Positions 10,365 to 20,690 of a stretch of 64,000 nucleotides of DNA are shown here, piece by piece. The stretch spans positions 2,914,001 through 2,978,000 of the forward strand of contig JAVHJL010000008.1 of the NCBI GenBank assembly GCA_036971715.1, in the 5' to 3' direction. The notes below the pieces were generated by a model, which saw only the letters and a program-made list of their open reading frames with translations, made no database searches and was not told the DNA's origin. The translations under genes and the position numbers were made by a program. The DNA comes from Arthrobotrys musiformis (Eukaryota; Ascomycota; Orbiliomycetes; Orbiliales; Orbiliaceae). How positions within the stretch are numbered: the first letter of the stretch is position 1; each line of letters starts with the position of its first letter.

Positions 10365-11836
10365 ATGCCGCCAATCTCTACACCAGACCATGTTGCCGGC
10401 TGGATGCAACACAACATGGACAAAATCGGCGATGTCAAGATTAACGAGTACATGTGCATCCCAGCTACCCACGACTCCGGAATGGACCACCACTCCTGGA
10501 GCACCACGCATGGGACAAAGAACAGAACCCTCAACCAAACGTTGGGCATCGGGAACCAGCTCAGGCTCGGTGCTAGATGGTTCGACATCCGTCCCATGCT
10601 TTTAGATGGCGACTGGTACTGCAGCACCATCAACAGTTGCTTCGGAAGCTTTTCAACGGTTTGAAGCATGTATACTGGGGAAAGGATAAAAAGGCTGAAT
10701 CCGGCCTCGACAAGAAGACTCTTCGAGACTTCATCGGCAACAGGGTCGGGAAGGTGATCGTCAGCGGTGTACCTGGGCCAGGGGACGAACCTGGGTTTAG
10801 CCAAGCGGACTTCGACTCCCTCCCAGGGTCGAGAACGGACTTCGCAACCCATGGCCCATCGGCTAACGCTGAAATGTCCAATACTGAGTCTTTCTTGAAC
10901 TCGAAGAGCATCATCGACCTAGCCAACAAACGGCAACTAGACGAGTACCCATACACCCCACAGCGGATCTACACAGAACTTGGTGAAGGCTCTTGTGGGA
11001 TGTTCATGATTGATAACCTCCACGACGGGAGCTTGCAAACAATCTGTCTCGCTATGAGTTTAGCCCGTCATATGGTCAAAGACCCCAGCCGTTACGGAAA
11101 TATGGTCCTCGTCTACGGCGGGAAACTAATCACTGACACTAATGTCAAGGGCAGGGTTATGCAAGCTATGAAGGGCTATAACAAATACTCCGTCACGAAT
11201 GATAGCATGGGTGGAGACCCTTGGGCCTGGGAGAGGAAGTGTGCAGTCGCATGTATCTTCGAGACCAAAAATCAAAACCGAACTCCCTTCCTTCGCGCGA
11301 GATTCGCGTGGGAAGGAGAAGAGTTAGACTTTACCACCGATATCGAATCAATCAACTTCGGAGGGAAGCAGTTGTACGATCATCATTTCCGTACCGCATA
11401 CTATAATCTCTTCCGTATGCTCCGTGAGCAGCTCCCAATCACCCCGTCGATCGAATTCTTCGGGCTCACTACTCCGGAAGATCCTCAGCCCGGAAATGTG
11501 AAGGATGCATTGGTATACTATAGGAGTATGGACGGCGTGGTCCTTAAACAACGTAGACTCAGGGAGCATAATAGGACCAACTTTTGCGCTGATGTGCAGA
11601 AACTGGAGTGGGAGGGCCAACTAGTCAGGAGAGCAGAGGCCTATGAACCGTTCCTTTGGAGGCTTGATTACGGTGGCGGTACTATTCCAGTTAATAATGA
11701 CTTGATGGGATTTGACGCTGCGCCAGGAAAGAGAAAGAGAGCGCTGCTGACTTATAGAAGCGCAAGGCATGGCCCGATGAGGTTTGATCCAGCAAATGAG
11801 GGTGACAATTGGACTATCAAGAAGGCAGACCCCTAG
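10365..11836 (+). CDS. PI-PLC-like phosphodiesterase, frame broken
   Basis: Member of the PLC-like phosphodiesterase (TIM-barrel) superfamily, about 490 residues if read through. The first frame (10365-10664) holds the signature start: CIPATHDSGM with catalytic His36, then LGARWFDIRPM. The second frame (open to 11836) continues with YTELGEGSCGMFMIDNLHDG, the central family strand, and a long C-terminal part. The frames do not meet: a shift of +2 (or -1) is needed near 10615-10690. No good intron fits; the only in-phase GT-AG choices are 35 nt, or 128 nt with a weak donor. In the second frame two His codons appear at 10626-10631, close to where the family places its second catalytic histidine, so a 1-nt loss near 10625 is plausible. 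No signal peptide is visible. It is a single-gene unit with its own TATA box. Confidence 0.7.
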
Positions 11837-12673
11837 TTAATCCTACTTTATATTCCCGCATTTATTTTCCCAGAGCTTTCAATCAAATTGATGTTGGATA
11901 TTTCTTTTCAATAGTATTTACGTACATATAAGGAACTAGTTTCCCAATTTCATTAGTGATACTTTCGAACTTCCGAAGGCGGAGTGCATCATTATTAGTA
12001 TTAACATTTGAAGCTACTGTATACATGTGCTAGATTGCTGGCGACGCCTACCTAATTAAACCTGGAGTTCACTTCTAGAATTCTAGAATTGAACTACGAG
12101 ATCACATGACCGCGCTTGGATGTTTCGTATATATATGCATCAGACTGTAGGCCAGAATATTGAATGTTATACCACGTCCCTCGTAACTTTTTCATATCTC
12201 TGTACTTGCATCTGCAGAAATTTTAATTGCTGCTCCACATCTCTGGAACAGGTCATCTCAACCAGAGCCCCCAGCGAACCGAGCAAAACGAGGAAACATG
12301 CCAAAAGTAAGGTCAATTCGAATACCAGCCCACGGCTATTTTTGGTATCTTCTCTGATCTCCATCTCAGTGCGGTTTAGTCGTACTAGTATCCAACAAAC
12401 CACCGCAATGGACGCCCACCAAAGACCGGCAAGTATCCAAAACAAATTGCATGCTCAAACATTTGTTATACGTCCAACCACTTTCGAAGACGAGTGCGTC
12501 GTGTCCTAGCAACATGAAAAAAAAACACTGACACACTGCCACCCAAAAAACAATATTCAAGATCAATACGACCAAATTTATGCCTATGTACCACCATCAG
12601 CCGCCATTACACATCCGTTTCACGTTAAGAGGTTGCACCGACCAAAACACTAAACATTATATTAAAGGGATAA
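11837..12673. other. Intergenic with hydrophobic frames
   Basis: Minus-strand frames at 12445-12167 and 12575-12366 encode hydrophobic stretches that could be membrane helices (FWILAGLWWASIAVV, ELTLLLACFLVLL). Neither has a well-placed ATG, and I could not join them by splice sites. AT-rich sequence at 11840-12060 follows the PI-PLC-like gene. Confidence 0.3.
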
Positions 12674-13132
12674 CTAACTTTCTCCATCCGAACTCGTCGC
12701 TGAACGCTGCTCTGACGCTTCCTGTACGCCCCCCGCTTTGTCGTCTCCCGGGCCATCAGCCGTCTGCTTCCGTACCAGGCTATCGGCACTTTTTCGTACC
12801 CTCCCTTTCAGGGACGAGGTCTCCGTCGTGTTGGAACTCTCCGCAATTATAATCTGCATTGTATTTACCGAATCGGCCCCCGGGAAGTTTATAACCGTCA
12901 GATTCGATGGATTTAGTGTCGGAAATGGTTGAGAGTTACGTTTGATAATAGAATCCATGTTCCTATCGCGATATCGAGTGTAGCCCCACAAACTATGAAG
13001 TACCTCATCACCCGCTATATATCCACCGCCAAACTGCCGAATAAACGCGTTTCCTAACATTCTCCCGCAACCTATAGAAGCATACAGCGCTGATACTATT
13101 GATGCCAGACGACGTGCTGGGGAATACTGCAA
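12674..13132 (-). CDS. Possible exon of a hypothetical protein
   Basis: Open frame of about 150 codons with no ATG near its 5' end, so it would be a 3' exon. An acceptor TTTTTGCAG ends at about 13129. A donor near 13185 gives a possible intron of about 60 nt with a TGACTAG branch region. The product starts with an Ala/Gly-rich hydrophobic segment (ASIVSALYASIGCG) and ends in a Ser/Thr/Asp-rich tail. No family was recognised and no first exon was found. It may be a gene fragment. Confidence 0.3.
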   Translation of the reverse strand: MQYSPARRLASIVSALYASIGCGRMLGNAFIRQFGGGYIAGDEVLHSLWGYTRYRDRNMDSIIKRNSQPFPTLNPSNLTVINFPGADSVNTMQIIIAESSNTTETSSLKGRVRKSADSLVRKQTADGPGDDKAGGVQEASEQRSATSSDGES

Positions 13133-14656
13133 AAACTAGCTCGCTAGTCAAACCCGACAAAAGAGCGCGCCCTAACACCTTAGCTACGAGCACAAACGTT
13201 AAACGGCCCGAAAAATATATATATGAAGCCAGAATCGTGTTTTGAGGAATAAAGATCTAGACGTCTCACAAGTCATGGCCTTTAATTGCTCCATACGATA
13301 CTAACATCGCGCATACTCTAGCTCCGAAGCACTAATGCAGTGCCCCGGTTGGATAGCAATTACCTCTCGGAGTGATTACGCCGTGAATCAATCCGAAATT
13401 CAACATCTCGACCCAATTTAAACAAGGAGTGCATATTTTAGGCCGTTGGTGCTTCGGGTGTGACCAAGTCGCCGGATAGAAGAGGCAAGAATAGACATTT
13501 CTAATCAGCCAAAAATGCAGCATTGTTAGATACCAGATGGGAGGACCAAGATGCACGTTTCATTAGCAGCCAGGATGTCGAATCCATCTCAGTATATTCA
13601 AACTGATTTCTAGATAGGTCTCCGTATTCGCTATTCGAAGGATAAACAGTAAACTTCTACAAAAATACGCCTAACAGGCTCGGGATTCCAATTTCAATCC
13701 TGAGGCTCGAGGGCATGCTACTCTTTTAATCTTGGCTCTTCACACACATTGAGTAAAGAGGCTAGGTACGAGACCAGCATGTGCATGATTAGCTGGTATA
13801 GTGCCGGCCTAGAGTTATCTCGTCAACCAAATTTGCAAATGCCGCTGCGGATGGTTGAAGTAACTCTAGACCGTATATCCAGATAGCTATTCGATAGGTA
13901 CCTTATCGGCGGAATGTATTATTAAGTACCCCAAAATCAACTGGAAAATTCCAAGGAAGAAATTTCGAAATCACAGTCAAATTACCAAACCATCACCCCT
14001 TTGGGGTGGCTGTGCAGGAGACAACCAAACCATTTGTGTTTTGCAAATTTTGTGAAGGCTATTATAGCTATTACAGTGTCTTTTGCAATCGCCCGGTTTT
14101 GTTTGCGCGCTCGCTAGCTCAGTTGCACCGGTGCATCCAACCACAAGGCCTCGAGGTGGAACGCCATTTGCCTAAAGCGGAAATTCAGCTGCCAAGTATT
14201 GATATTTATGTCTCTTTTAGGTAAGAGAAATTCCTCTTCAGTGCTAGCTCTATAATCTCTTGGCGCTCTGAGACATAAACTGCGTTACACAGCAGATGCA
14301 GACTCCCAAGCCAGCCCGGCTGACGAGGTGTCGAAGCATTCCTTCGGGAAGCCCAGGAAACTCGGTCAGCGTAGCATCCAAACAAAGTGCAAATTTCCTT
14401 CGTCAGCATCTAGCAGAGAAGCTAAAAACTTAGCCTGATCATGTGTTTCGAAAGAAAATATCTCAAGGGAATTGATATCTGTTTCTAGAAACTGAGTGAC
14501 ACCCGTGCACCCAAATCAGGCTAATTCTGACGTTAGGGACAGGATAACCGTTTTCTTTGCACATTTGTATCAATCAACTGTTCCCATGCAACCTAACCTC
14601 GGTTTATCATGGAATCTGGGGTATATGCTTACAGAGCGATAACGTTAAGAATCGAC
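13133..14656. other. Gene-poor stretch
   Basis: Short frames only. The minus-strand frame at 13556-13332 encodes several hydrophobic residues but lacks an ATG and a recognised domain. No RNA genes or repeats were seen. Confidence 0.35.
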
Positions 14657-14663
14657 TATAAAA
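14657..14663 (+). promoter_or_regulatory. TATA box of small secreted peptide gene
   Basis: TATAAAA in an ACTATAAAAACCC context, about 160 nt before the ATG at 14820. Confidence 0.5.
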
Positions 14664-14819
14664 ACCCTTCAAGTAAGGGGGAGTTCCCAGAACTATTCTT
14701 CAAACCGCCAGTCATCCAAAAACCTCGTCCGCAATCTTCCAACCCCGCGTACACTGGAGCATCCTTTATAATATAAAATAAATTCTATTTTACTGCAAAA
14801 TTACGTTCTTGTTCCAAAA

Positions 14820-15092
14820 ATGAAAACTTTCGCCCTCGTTGCCATGACCCTTATCGGCGTCGTCTTCGCCGCGCCCGCTCCTGCTCCAGTTGCAGTCGCT
14901 GAGCCCGCTGCCACTTCCGATGGATACGTTTACTGCTATCAATGCCGAGGGGAGCCAAAGATCTGCCTTCCTTAGTAAGTAGCTCCTTTCAAGAAATTAT
15001 CCGCTCTCCCGCTGTCGAGTATCCATACTAACATCCGTTGTGATAGTATCCCAATTATCAACCCCTGCACTGTCAAGGGTGAGGCTGCCTAA
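14820..15092 (+). CDS. Small secreted Cys-rich peptide
   Basis: Two-exon gene encoding 66 residues. Exons are 14820-14974 and 15047-15092. The 72-nt intron has a GTAAGT donor, a perfect ACTAAC branch site and a GATAG acceptor. The N-terminus is a clear signal peptide (MKTFALVAMTLIGVVFAAPA) followed by an Ala/Pro-rich spacer. The mature part is about 35 residues with four cysteines (39, 42, 49, 59) in a C-x2-C-x6-C-x9-C pattern, consistent with two disulfides. Without splicing the frame stops at a TAG overlapping the donor. No family was recognised. The size and layout fit a small secreted fungal protein of the effector or antimicrobial sort, which is inference only. Confidence 0.75.
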
Positions 15093-16184
15093 GTTTCCTG
15101 TGGAATGTAGCAACAGTAGAGTGTCTACATCCTGGCCGGCACATGTACTCACCTCTTTTCGATACAAGAGCTTGAGCGGGATAGCATGGATATTCAGGGG
15201 TTCATATCTTGCCAATCTACCCAGTGCCTGGCTGAGATATCTTGATACTAGGCTTGGAGTATATTCGAGTACTATTAGATTATTTTCATTTCCAAACTTG
15301 CGTACACACGCGTACATATATACCTTTTTCGAACATCCGTAGCTTGTAGTAGTACTGCGGTGCTAAGAGACTCGCCGGTAACCATAATCGAATAACATGG
15401 GGCCCTTGGAACACAATTTTCACCATGGGTCCCAAAAGTCCCCGTCCGCGAATCGCCACTCTAAAACTTGGCCATTCAAATGAAAAATGTGGCCAGGGCG
15501 CGAGGCATTGAGCTTTGCCCAGAACAGCTATATTCCCAGCCTCACCCAGTTCGTTCAATAAATGTAACCTACCGGCAACTTTGATCTTATGTTTGCCATG
15601 CAGGCGCTCAAGCGGGAAATGAGATACGTATTATGCAGTATTTGACCTCGACTAGACAATGCTCATGTTCGCGCGAAGCTGTAGCTATAGTGGCCAAGTC
15701 GGAGATTTCTACTGTCGCTTCTAAGCGAGCGACGTTTCCAAGCCACTTTACCGAAGATTCACCTTCAGCCCCCAGATCGTGGCATTTTGTTAGTCAGCAA
15801 AAACACTTTTGGCCTTCTCGTGCTGGCTTCGTTGTGCAATGACAATTAGTACTATAGTTCCGACAAAACTTTGAGCTCGAGCGACGATTTCATATTAGAC
15901 CTCCCTATAGGGGCCCTATCAAGGGTTCCAGTCGGGATGTCAACTTATGTGTCGCCACGAGCTACCGACGAACGCCTCATGGGCCAGACAACACTTTCGA
16001 GAAGGGTCGATTGTGTTGATATTGTTGTATATTTCCAACTGCACATTTGTCTTTGAGAGCCGTGCGACCTTCATCCACGGACTCCTTTCCTTCAACATCA
16101 TTCTAGGACCGTGAAGTAGTCCCCAATACGCTTTCAACGGCCTCTATTACCGCGGATAGGCGTGGAACCACAATCGAAGCAGCG
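15093..16184. other. Intergenic, nothing recognised
   Basis: Separates the small peptide gene from the Nudix gene. Overlapping frames of 60-100 codons lie on both strands without motifs. No TATA box was noted close to the Nudix start. Confidence 0.4.
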
Positions 16185-16799
16185 ATGTCGTCCGAAACTC
16201 TGGAACCGAAAGTCACTAAAGTCACAACCCTCTCCTCCGCCGACGCGAGGTGGGTCGAGCTCCAAAGAATCGATTGGGAAGACCAAACGGGAAAGCCCCG
16301 CATCTGGGAAGTCGCGGCCCGCAAAACCCGTGGTTCCTCTGGCATAGACGCAGTAGCTATCGCTCCGATCCTCCTTCACCCGTCCCGCCCGGATTCGACA
16401 TTGATTGTTCTGCAATATCGACCCCCGGTCGCTGCAGTTTGCGTTGAGTTTCCGGCTGGTCTGATCGATCAGGGCGAGACTCCCGAAGATGCAGCTATTA
16501 GAGAGTTGAAGGAGGAGACTGGATATGAAGGGAAAGTTCTCAGTATCAGTCCGACGATTGTCAGCGACCCTGGGATGACAACGGCAAACATGCAACTTGT
16601 GGTTATGGAAGTGAGTTTGAAGGAAGGGGACCCTGAGCCACAGCAGAAGTTGGATGATGGAGAGTTTATTGAGAGGGTAGTCGTTCCTTTGGATGGCCTG
16701 CATGACAAGTTGGTGCAATATCAGAAGGATGGATATGCTGTTGATGCAAGGTTATACCACTGGGCCGCAGGATTGGAATTTGCCAGGAGAAGGAAGTAG
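16185..16799 (+). CDS. YSA1: Nudix hydrolase, ADP-sugar pyrophosphatase
   Basis: Single-exon gene of 204 residues, close to yeast Ysa1 and human NUDT5 in length and layout. It hydrolyses ADP-ribose and related ADP-sugars to AMP plus sugar phosphate, a cytosolic clean-up reaction. The Nudix box is complete at residues 92-114: G-x5-E-x7-RELKEETGY, with all catalytic Glu residues. Family features are WEVAARKTR before the box, VEFPAGLID leading into it, and SDPGMTTAN after it. The start at 16185 (MSSETLEPK) gives the usual short N-terminus. No intron is needed. Both neighbours are intergenic, so context adds nothing. Confidence 0.9.
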   Translation: MSSETLEPKVTKVTTLSSADARWVELQRIDWEDQTGKPRIWEVAARKTRGSSGIDAVAIAPILLHPSRPDSTLIVLQYRPPVAAVCVEFPAGLIDQGETPEDAAIRELKEETGYEGKVLSISPTIVSDPGMTTANMQLVVMEVSLKEGDPEPQQKLDDGEFIERVVVPLDGLHDKLVQYQKDGYAVDARLYHWAAGLEFARRRK

Positions 16800-17928
16800 T
16801 GGATGGTATATTCCGTTATTTTCTTTGCTAGGCTGCATGACTAATGGTATCAGCTCGCAAGACTGGTATCTCATCGATAATAATTCTTGTATTTACCTAG
16901 ACTATTGAACAGCAGATAGCTCTTTGGTATAGATAATCATTCCCACATTGTTTACGCGATTAGTTCATGCCTTTTAGGATTTGAGTAAAGAGATATGCGA
17001 GGAAGCGTCACCAACCTGTTCCCGGTTCGCATGAAGCCAATTGAACAGTCGAAACCACTTTCACTTGACGGTCTAAATAAAATGAGAAGCATACGATCTT
17101 TGGTCCGGCTATCTCATAAGCTCAATCGTTTACAAGCGATTCCGTATATATATCCTCACGAGCTAGATTAATAGTTTCTGGCCAATTGTAATTATAATGA
17201 TACAAGTCCGCTGAGAAGTACATACACATATCTAAGCAACACGAAGCCGAATTAAATCATGGGCGAGTATTTCGAGCCTAGTATCGAATACGCTCCTAAG
17301 TAATCCTTTGCACACGAAATTAAGCGTGAGGGGGCCGCGTGCGTAGCCCAGAACTAGAAATTAACGCTAGCTTAATATACATTGCATTGGAGGGTTGAAT
17401 TCATGGACCCTCCGAAGTCTGATCCATCCGCAGCAGTATTCAAATTGGTTTACAGAATAATTCTGACCCACGACCAAGTAGCAATACAGGAGGGATGGCA
17501 CCAGACACATAGCCCTGATCAAACGAACTGGAACACCTCGCTCCATACACTCAGCCTCGGTGGTGCTTAGCGTTAAAAGCACTAGGTCTATTCCTATGTC
17601 AAAACTGAAAACGAGAGCCCAAGTAGCCTTTCCATGAACAGTAATATATCGGTACCCTGTTCAGTCCCCATGTGTCGATTGCAGCGCCATGTCATCGATT
17701 GCATCTTTCTTCGATCCAAGCAGTTGGGGAGGCCTCTTTGCAATTGCAATATTAAGCCGTCCCCCCGGGTCCGTGCTCATAGAGCAGTCACAAAGCGTGC
17801 AGCTTCAAGCTCTAGTGGCTTTGGGATCTACGAATGGCAGGCGTGCAGGCACGTCGCCCCGTCACATCGTGTCTGAGCCCTACAGCGTTACCCGCCAGCG
17901 TATATTAGCCCACAAATCCCTCTGAACA
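16800..17928. other. Intergenic, nothing recognised
   Basis: AT-rich after the Nudix gene. Short frames such as 17382-17570 lack support. The distal part is the promoter of the next gene; a weak GTATATTA lies near 17900. Confidence 0.4.
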
Positions 17929-18230
17929 TTGGAAGAAAGCTCTTTGCAAAGCACTCACCTCATCCTCCATCTCCTGTCATCATCACTCCTCACTTTGTCT
18001 TCCCACCAAAGCTCCTCCATCCACCTCTGTCAACCTCTGTCCACCCCTGTCCATCAAGCCACCCATACTTCACCAATCCACTCGATCTCTTGCCACATCA
18101 ACCACTTCCAGGGCTAGGTAGGTCAATGAATAAACTATTCCTGAAATTAGTCGATGATTTCGTGAGTCGGGTTGTTCGTGGAATACTAACCCGACGACGC
18201 GTTGTCGTGGTCTCTGCAGAACATTTCGTC
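17929..18230 (+). promoter_or_regulatory. CT-rich leader with 5'UTR intron
   Basis: Pyrimidine-rich leader (CATCCTCCATCTCC-type sequence over about 17950-18110). It is followed by an intron at 18118-18219: GTAGGT donor, ATACTAACCC branch site and CTCTGCAG acceptor. The intron ends 11 nt before the ATG at 18231. Such leaders are common in strongly expressed fungal genes. Confidence 0.6.
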
Positions 18231-18980
18231 ATGAATCCCAAAGCTCCAGAGTTTGTTGCAGCTTCCAAGGCCGAAGAGGCCACCACCTTCACTATGGCCG
18301 AAGAGGCCGACACGGCTGCCCCAGCTGATAACGAAGCTACCGGGCCCGCCGTCGCTGCCACTCCAAGTGACAACGACGCTGCCCAGCAAGCCTCGCACAC
18401 AGCAGAGGGGATGGCCGAGTACCTCAATGTCATTGAGCAGGTCGATACAGTTGGCGAAATTGCCGCCAACTTGGTGACCTATCGCCATCCGTTTCAGATA
18501 AGCCATAACGAAATGGCACGATTCTACGGCGGGCTCGAAACCCACATCATGCCTTTCCTCGGGAAGTACGGCTACGAGGAGCTAAAGAAAATCGTTAACG
18601 CTTCGTACAACGAGTTTGTCGATGAGGTTACTCACGTCATCAACCATCCTCATGAAAGCAAAAAGGTCCTCTCGCAGAAGTACCTTGAGTTCGTCAACGT
18701 CACCAACCGCGTTTTGACGAACATCATGAAAGACTTCGGCGGCGATGTCGATGGTGGAGAAGCCTCTGCCAGTGCTACCGGTGCACACGATACGGGGAGT
18801 GGTCTTCAAGAGGCTGCTCCCACAAGCCATTCCGAGTCGGAGGAAGAAGTTCGTGGTGTTGTTGTTGAAGAAGGTGATGTTGATGAAGGGAGGAAGAAAG
18901 AGAACATGAAGGTTATCGTTCTTGACATGGCTAAGTTGGCCTTGAACCCAACCCCCGCCAACAACAAGAGCACCAACTGA
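18231..18980 (+). CDS. Hypothetical protein, helical core
   Basis: Protein of 249 residues and unknown function. The ATG at 18231 is chosen because a well-formed intron ends just upstream; the longer open frame from 18090 crosses that intron. The first 60 residues are Ala/Glu/Thr-rich and disordered. A predicted all-helical core follows over about residues 65-165 (SHNEMARFYGGLETH, then EFVDEVTHVINHPHE). The C-terminal third is acidic and Ser-rich, ending in Pro/Asn-rich sequence. No signal peptide or membrane helix is present. Leader architecture resembles that of several other disordered-protein genes in this window. Confidence 0.75.
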   Translation: MNPKAPEFVAASKAEEATTFTMAEEADTAAPADNEATGPAVAATPSDNDAAQQASHTAEGMAEYLNVIEQVDTVGEIAANLVTYRHPFQISHNEMARFYGGLETHIMPFLGKYGYEELKKIVNASYNEFVDEVTHVINHPHESKKVLSQKYLEFVNVTNRVLTNIMKDFGGDVDGGEASASATGAHDTGSGLQEAAPTSHSESEEEVRGVVVEEGDVDEGRKKENMKVIVLDMAKLALNPTPANNKSTN

Positions 18981-19355
18981 ACTCCCCGCTGGGAATTCGT
19001 TCCGTTTTACGAATTACAAGGGCTTTATTTTCCGGGGACTTTTTTCTTAATGGGACTTTTTCTCTTTGTCTCTTCTGTCACTGTTTTCTCCCCATTTTCT
19101 CACAGGTCTGATCAACATGTTTCTCTTATCGCAAGCGGATCGTTTATCTCATTCGACTTTCAATTAAAGGTACATGAGGAAAGAGGCAGGGCAATTCTAC
19201 TGTCAAATATCAGATTCTCATAATATTGTGCGTGGCTATTCTGCTAGTCGGCTGGAATAAAGGTCCATGAAGGTATTTCACTTCCAAGGATACCAATAGA
19301 CCAGCCAAGAGAACTCATAGACACCCATAATACATATTTTCCTTCCAGGTCATGT
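18981..19355. other. Convergent 3' region
   Basis: Lies between two converging genes. It is T-rich near 19030-19100, consistent with a 3' untranslated region. No gene was seen. Confidence 0.4.
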
Positions 19356-20075
19356 CTACTTGTACCCCTTGTATTTAGGCTGTTCTTCCTCCTCGGGCCA
19401 AGCACATGAATCTCCATTCTCTTCTCCATGTTTGACATTCTCACGTCCAGTGCCGTATCCTTCGCCCATTCCTCCATCTTGCTCTTGGATACCAAATATG
19501 TGGTTGCTAGCGCGGCGAGCGGCACGACGAGCGACACGGTTGGCTGACTCTCCAGCTTCTTGAACTAGGCGGCCACACCCGTCTACTAACATCATGCCAG
19601 CTCCTCCAGCTTCAGCGGCAACGGCATATCCCAGGCCGGCACCCATGCCAGCAGCACCAGATGCGGCTCCTATAACAGCGTTTCCAAGTCGTCCAGGGAT
19701 CTGGTGAGGGTTGTTGTAGGCGTTTTGGATTTCGAATCCAGCTTGGTAGGCCACATCCTGGACGTTGCTGTAGACCCGGTCGGTCAGCGTGAGATTGTGA
19801 CGGATAGCAGCTTGGTGACTGTTACGTTCGATTGGCGAACGTGGGGCACGTTTTTCGCGGGCCCTATTGGCTCGGGGTGGGCTGAGGTCAACGTCGACCA
19901 TCTGTTGTGATAGAACCCCGGAGCTGGATGGAGACGGATTGTGGGATCCTTGTTGGCTGTGGGAGCTTCGTGAATGAGATCCACGTCTTTGATCCTCTCT
20001 AGGAGCCTGGGGTTGGTTATTCTTCTTGGGCATTGTGTCTGATGCATTGGGGGTTTTAGTGGGGTCCATATCCAT
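19356..20075 (-). CDS. Hypothetical protein with Gly/Ala-rich segment
   Basis: Protein of 239 residues from the ATG at 20075, or 225 residues from the ATG at 20033. A GTAAGT donor at about 20123 with a CATCAG acceptor just before the second ATG would make an 86-nt leader intron and favour the shorter form. The N-terminal half is Ser/Gln/Arg-rich and disordered. Residues about 125-165 form a Gly/Ala-rich hydrophobic stretch (GAASGAAGMGAGLGYAVAA), then an Arg/Ala-rich helix (RVARRAARRASN) and a Gly/Glu-rich tail. No family was recognised. The hydrophobic stretch could sit on or in a membrane. Confidence 0.65.
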   Translation of the reverse strand: MDMDPTKTPNASDTMPKKNNQPQAPREDQRRGSHSRSSHSQQGSHNPSPSSSGVLSQQMVDVDLSPPRANRAREKRAPRSPIERNSHQAAIRHNLTLTDRVYSNVQDVAYQAGFEIQNAYNNPHQIPGRLGNAVIGAASGAAGMGAGLGYAVAAEAGGAGMMLVDGCGRLVQEAGESANRVARRAARRASNHIFGIQEQDGGMGEGYGTGRENVKHGEENGDSCAWPEEEEQPKYKGYK

Positions 20076-20690
20076 CGAGGAGGCTTCTAGAGCCGTGTAG
20101 CTGCTCTAAAACTACTTACGATTGGCTTCTCTGGTTTCCTTGGTGATAAGATTGGCCTAGAGGTATTTTGGTTGATGGTTGGAAAAGTGTGTAAGATCGA
20201 AACTCGGGTCAGGTCGAATGGGTCAATTTGGTCGTGATATCGTGAAGCTGTGATGGAGAAGGAGCGGGGAGGTCGCGAGCTTGAAAGTTTGGGGGGTTTA
20301 TATCACATATGCTCAGCCTTGGGGACGTCAATTATCAATGTGTAGGATAGTTTTGATTTATACGGCACGCAGCAAAGGGCCCGGACAGGCCACCCCTCAC
20401 GATCTTTACGGCAACCCCACCGCAGACGCTCGCTGAGATATATCCCGGAGACAATACCAATATTCGAAGTCGATCTCGACAGAAAGATATCTAGGGTGAG
20501 CTACATAAAACGTCCCAAAAATACAACTTTCCCAAACTAACAAGGTTATAGCGATACACGATTCTTCCGCAAATAAAAAGGATGTCGTCCTGTTGAACAG
20601 CACAATGAAGTTACAGAATCTGATAATATTAGACGACGTCCTCAAGAGATAGAGGAGGGGTTAAAAGTCCCCTCTGCAAATCCGGAGAAG
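20076..20690. other. Intergenic, nothing recognised
   Basis: Upstream of the 239-aa gene and downstream of the F-box gene. No coding signal was seen beyond the possible leader intron near 20123-20038. Confidence 0.4.
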
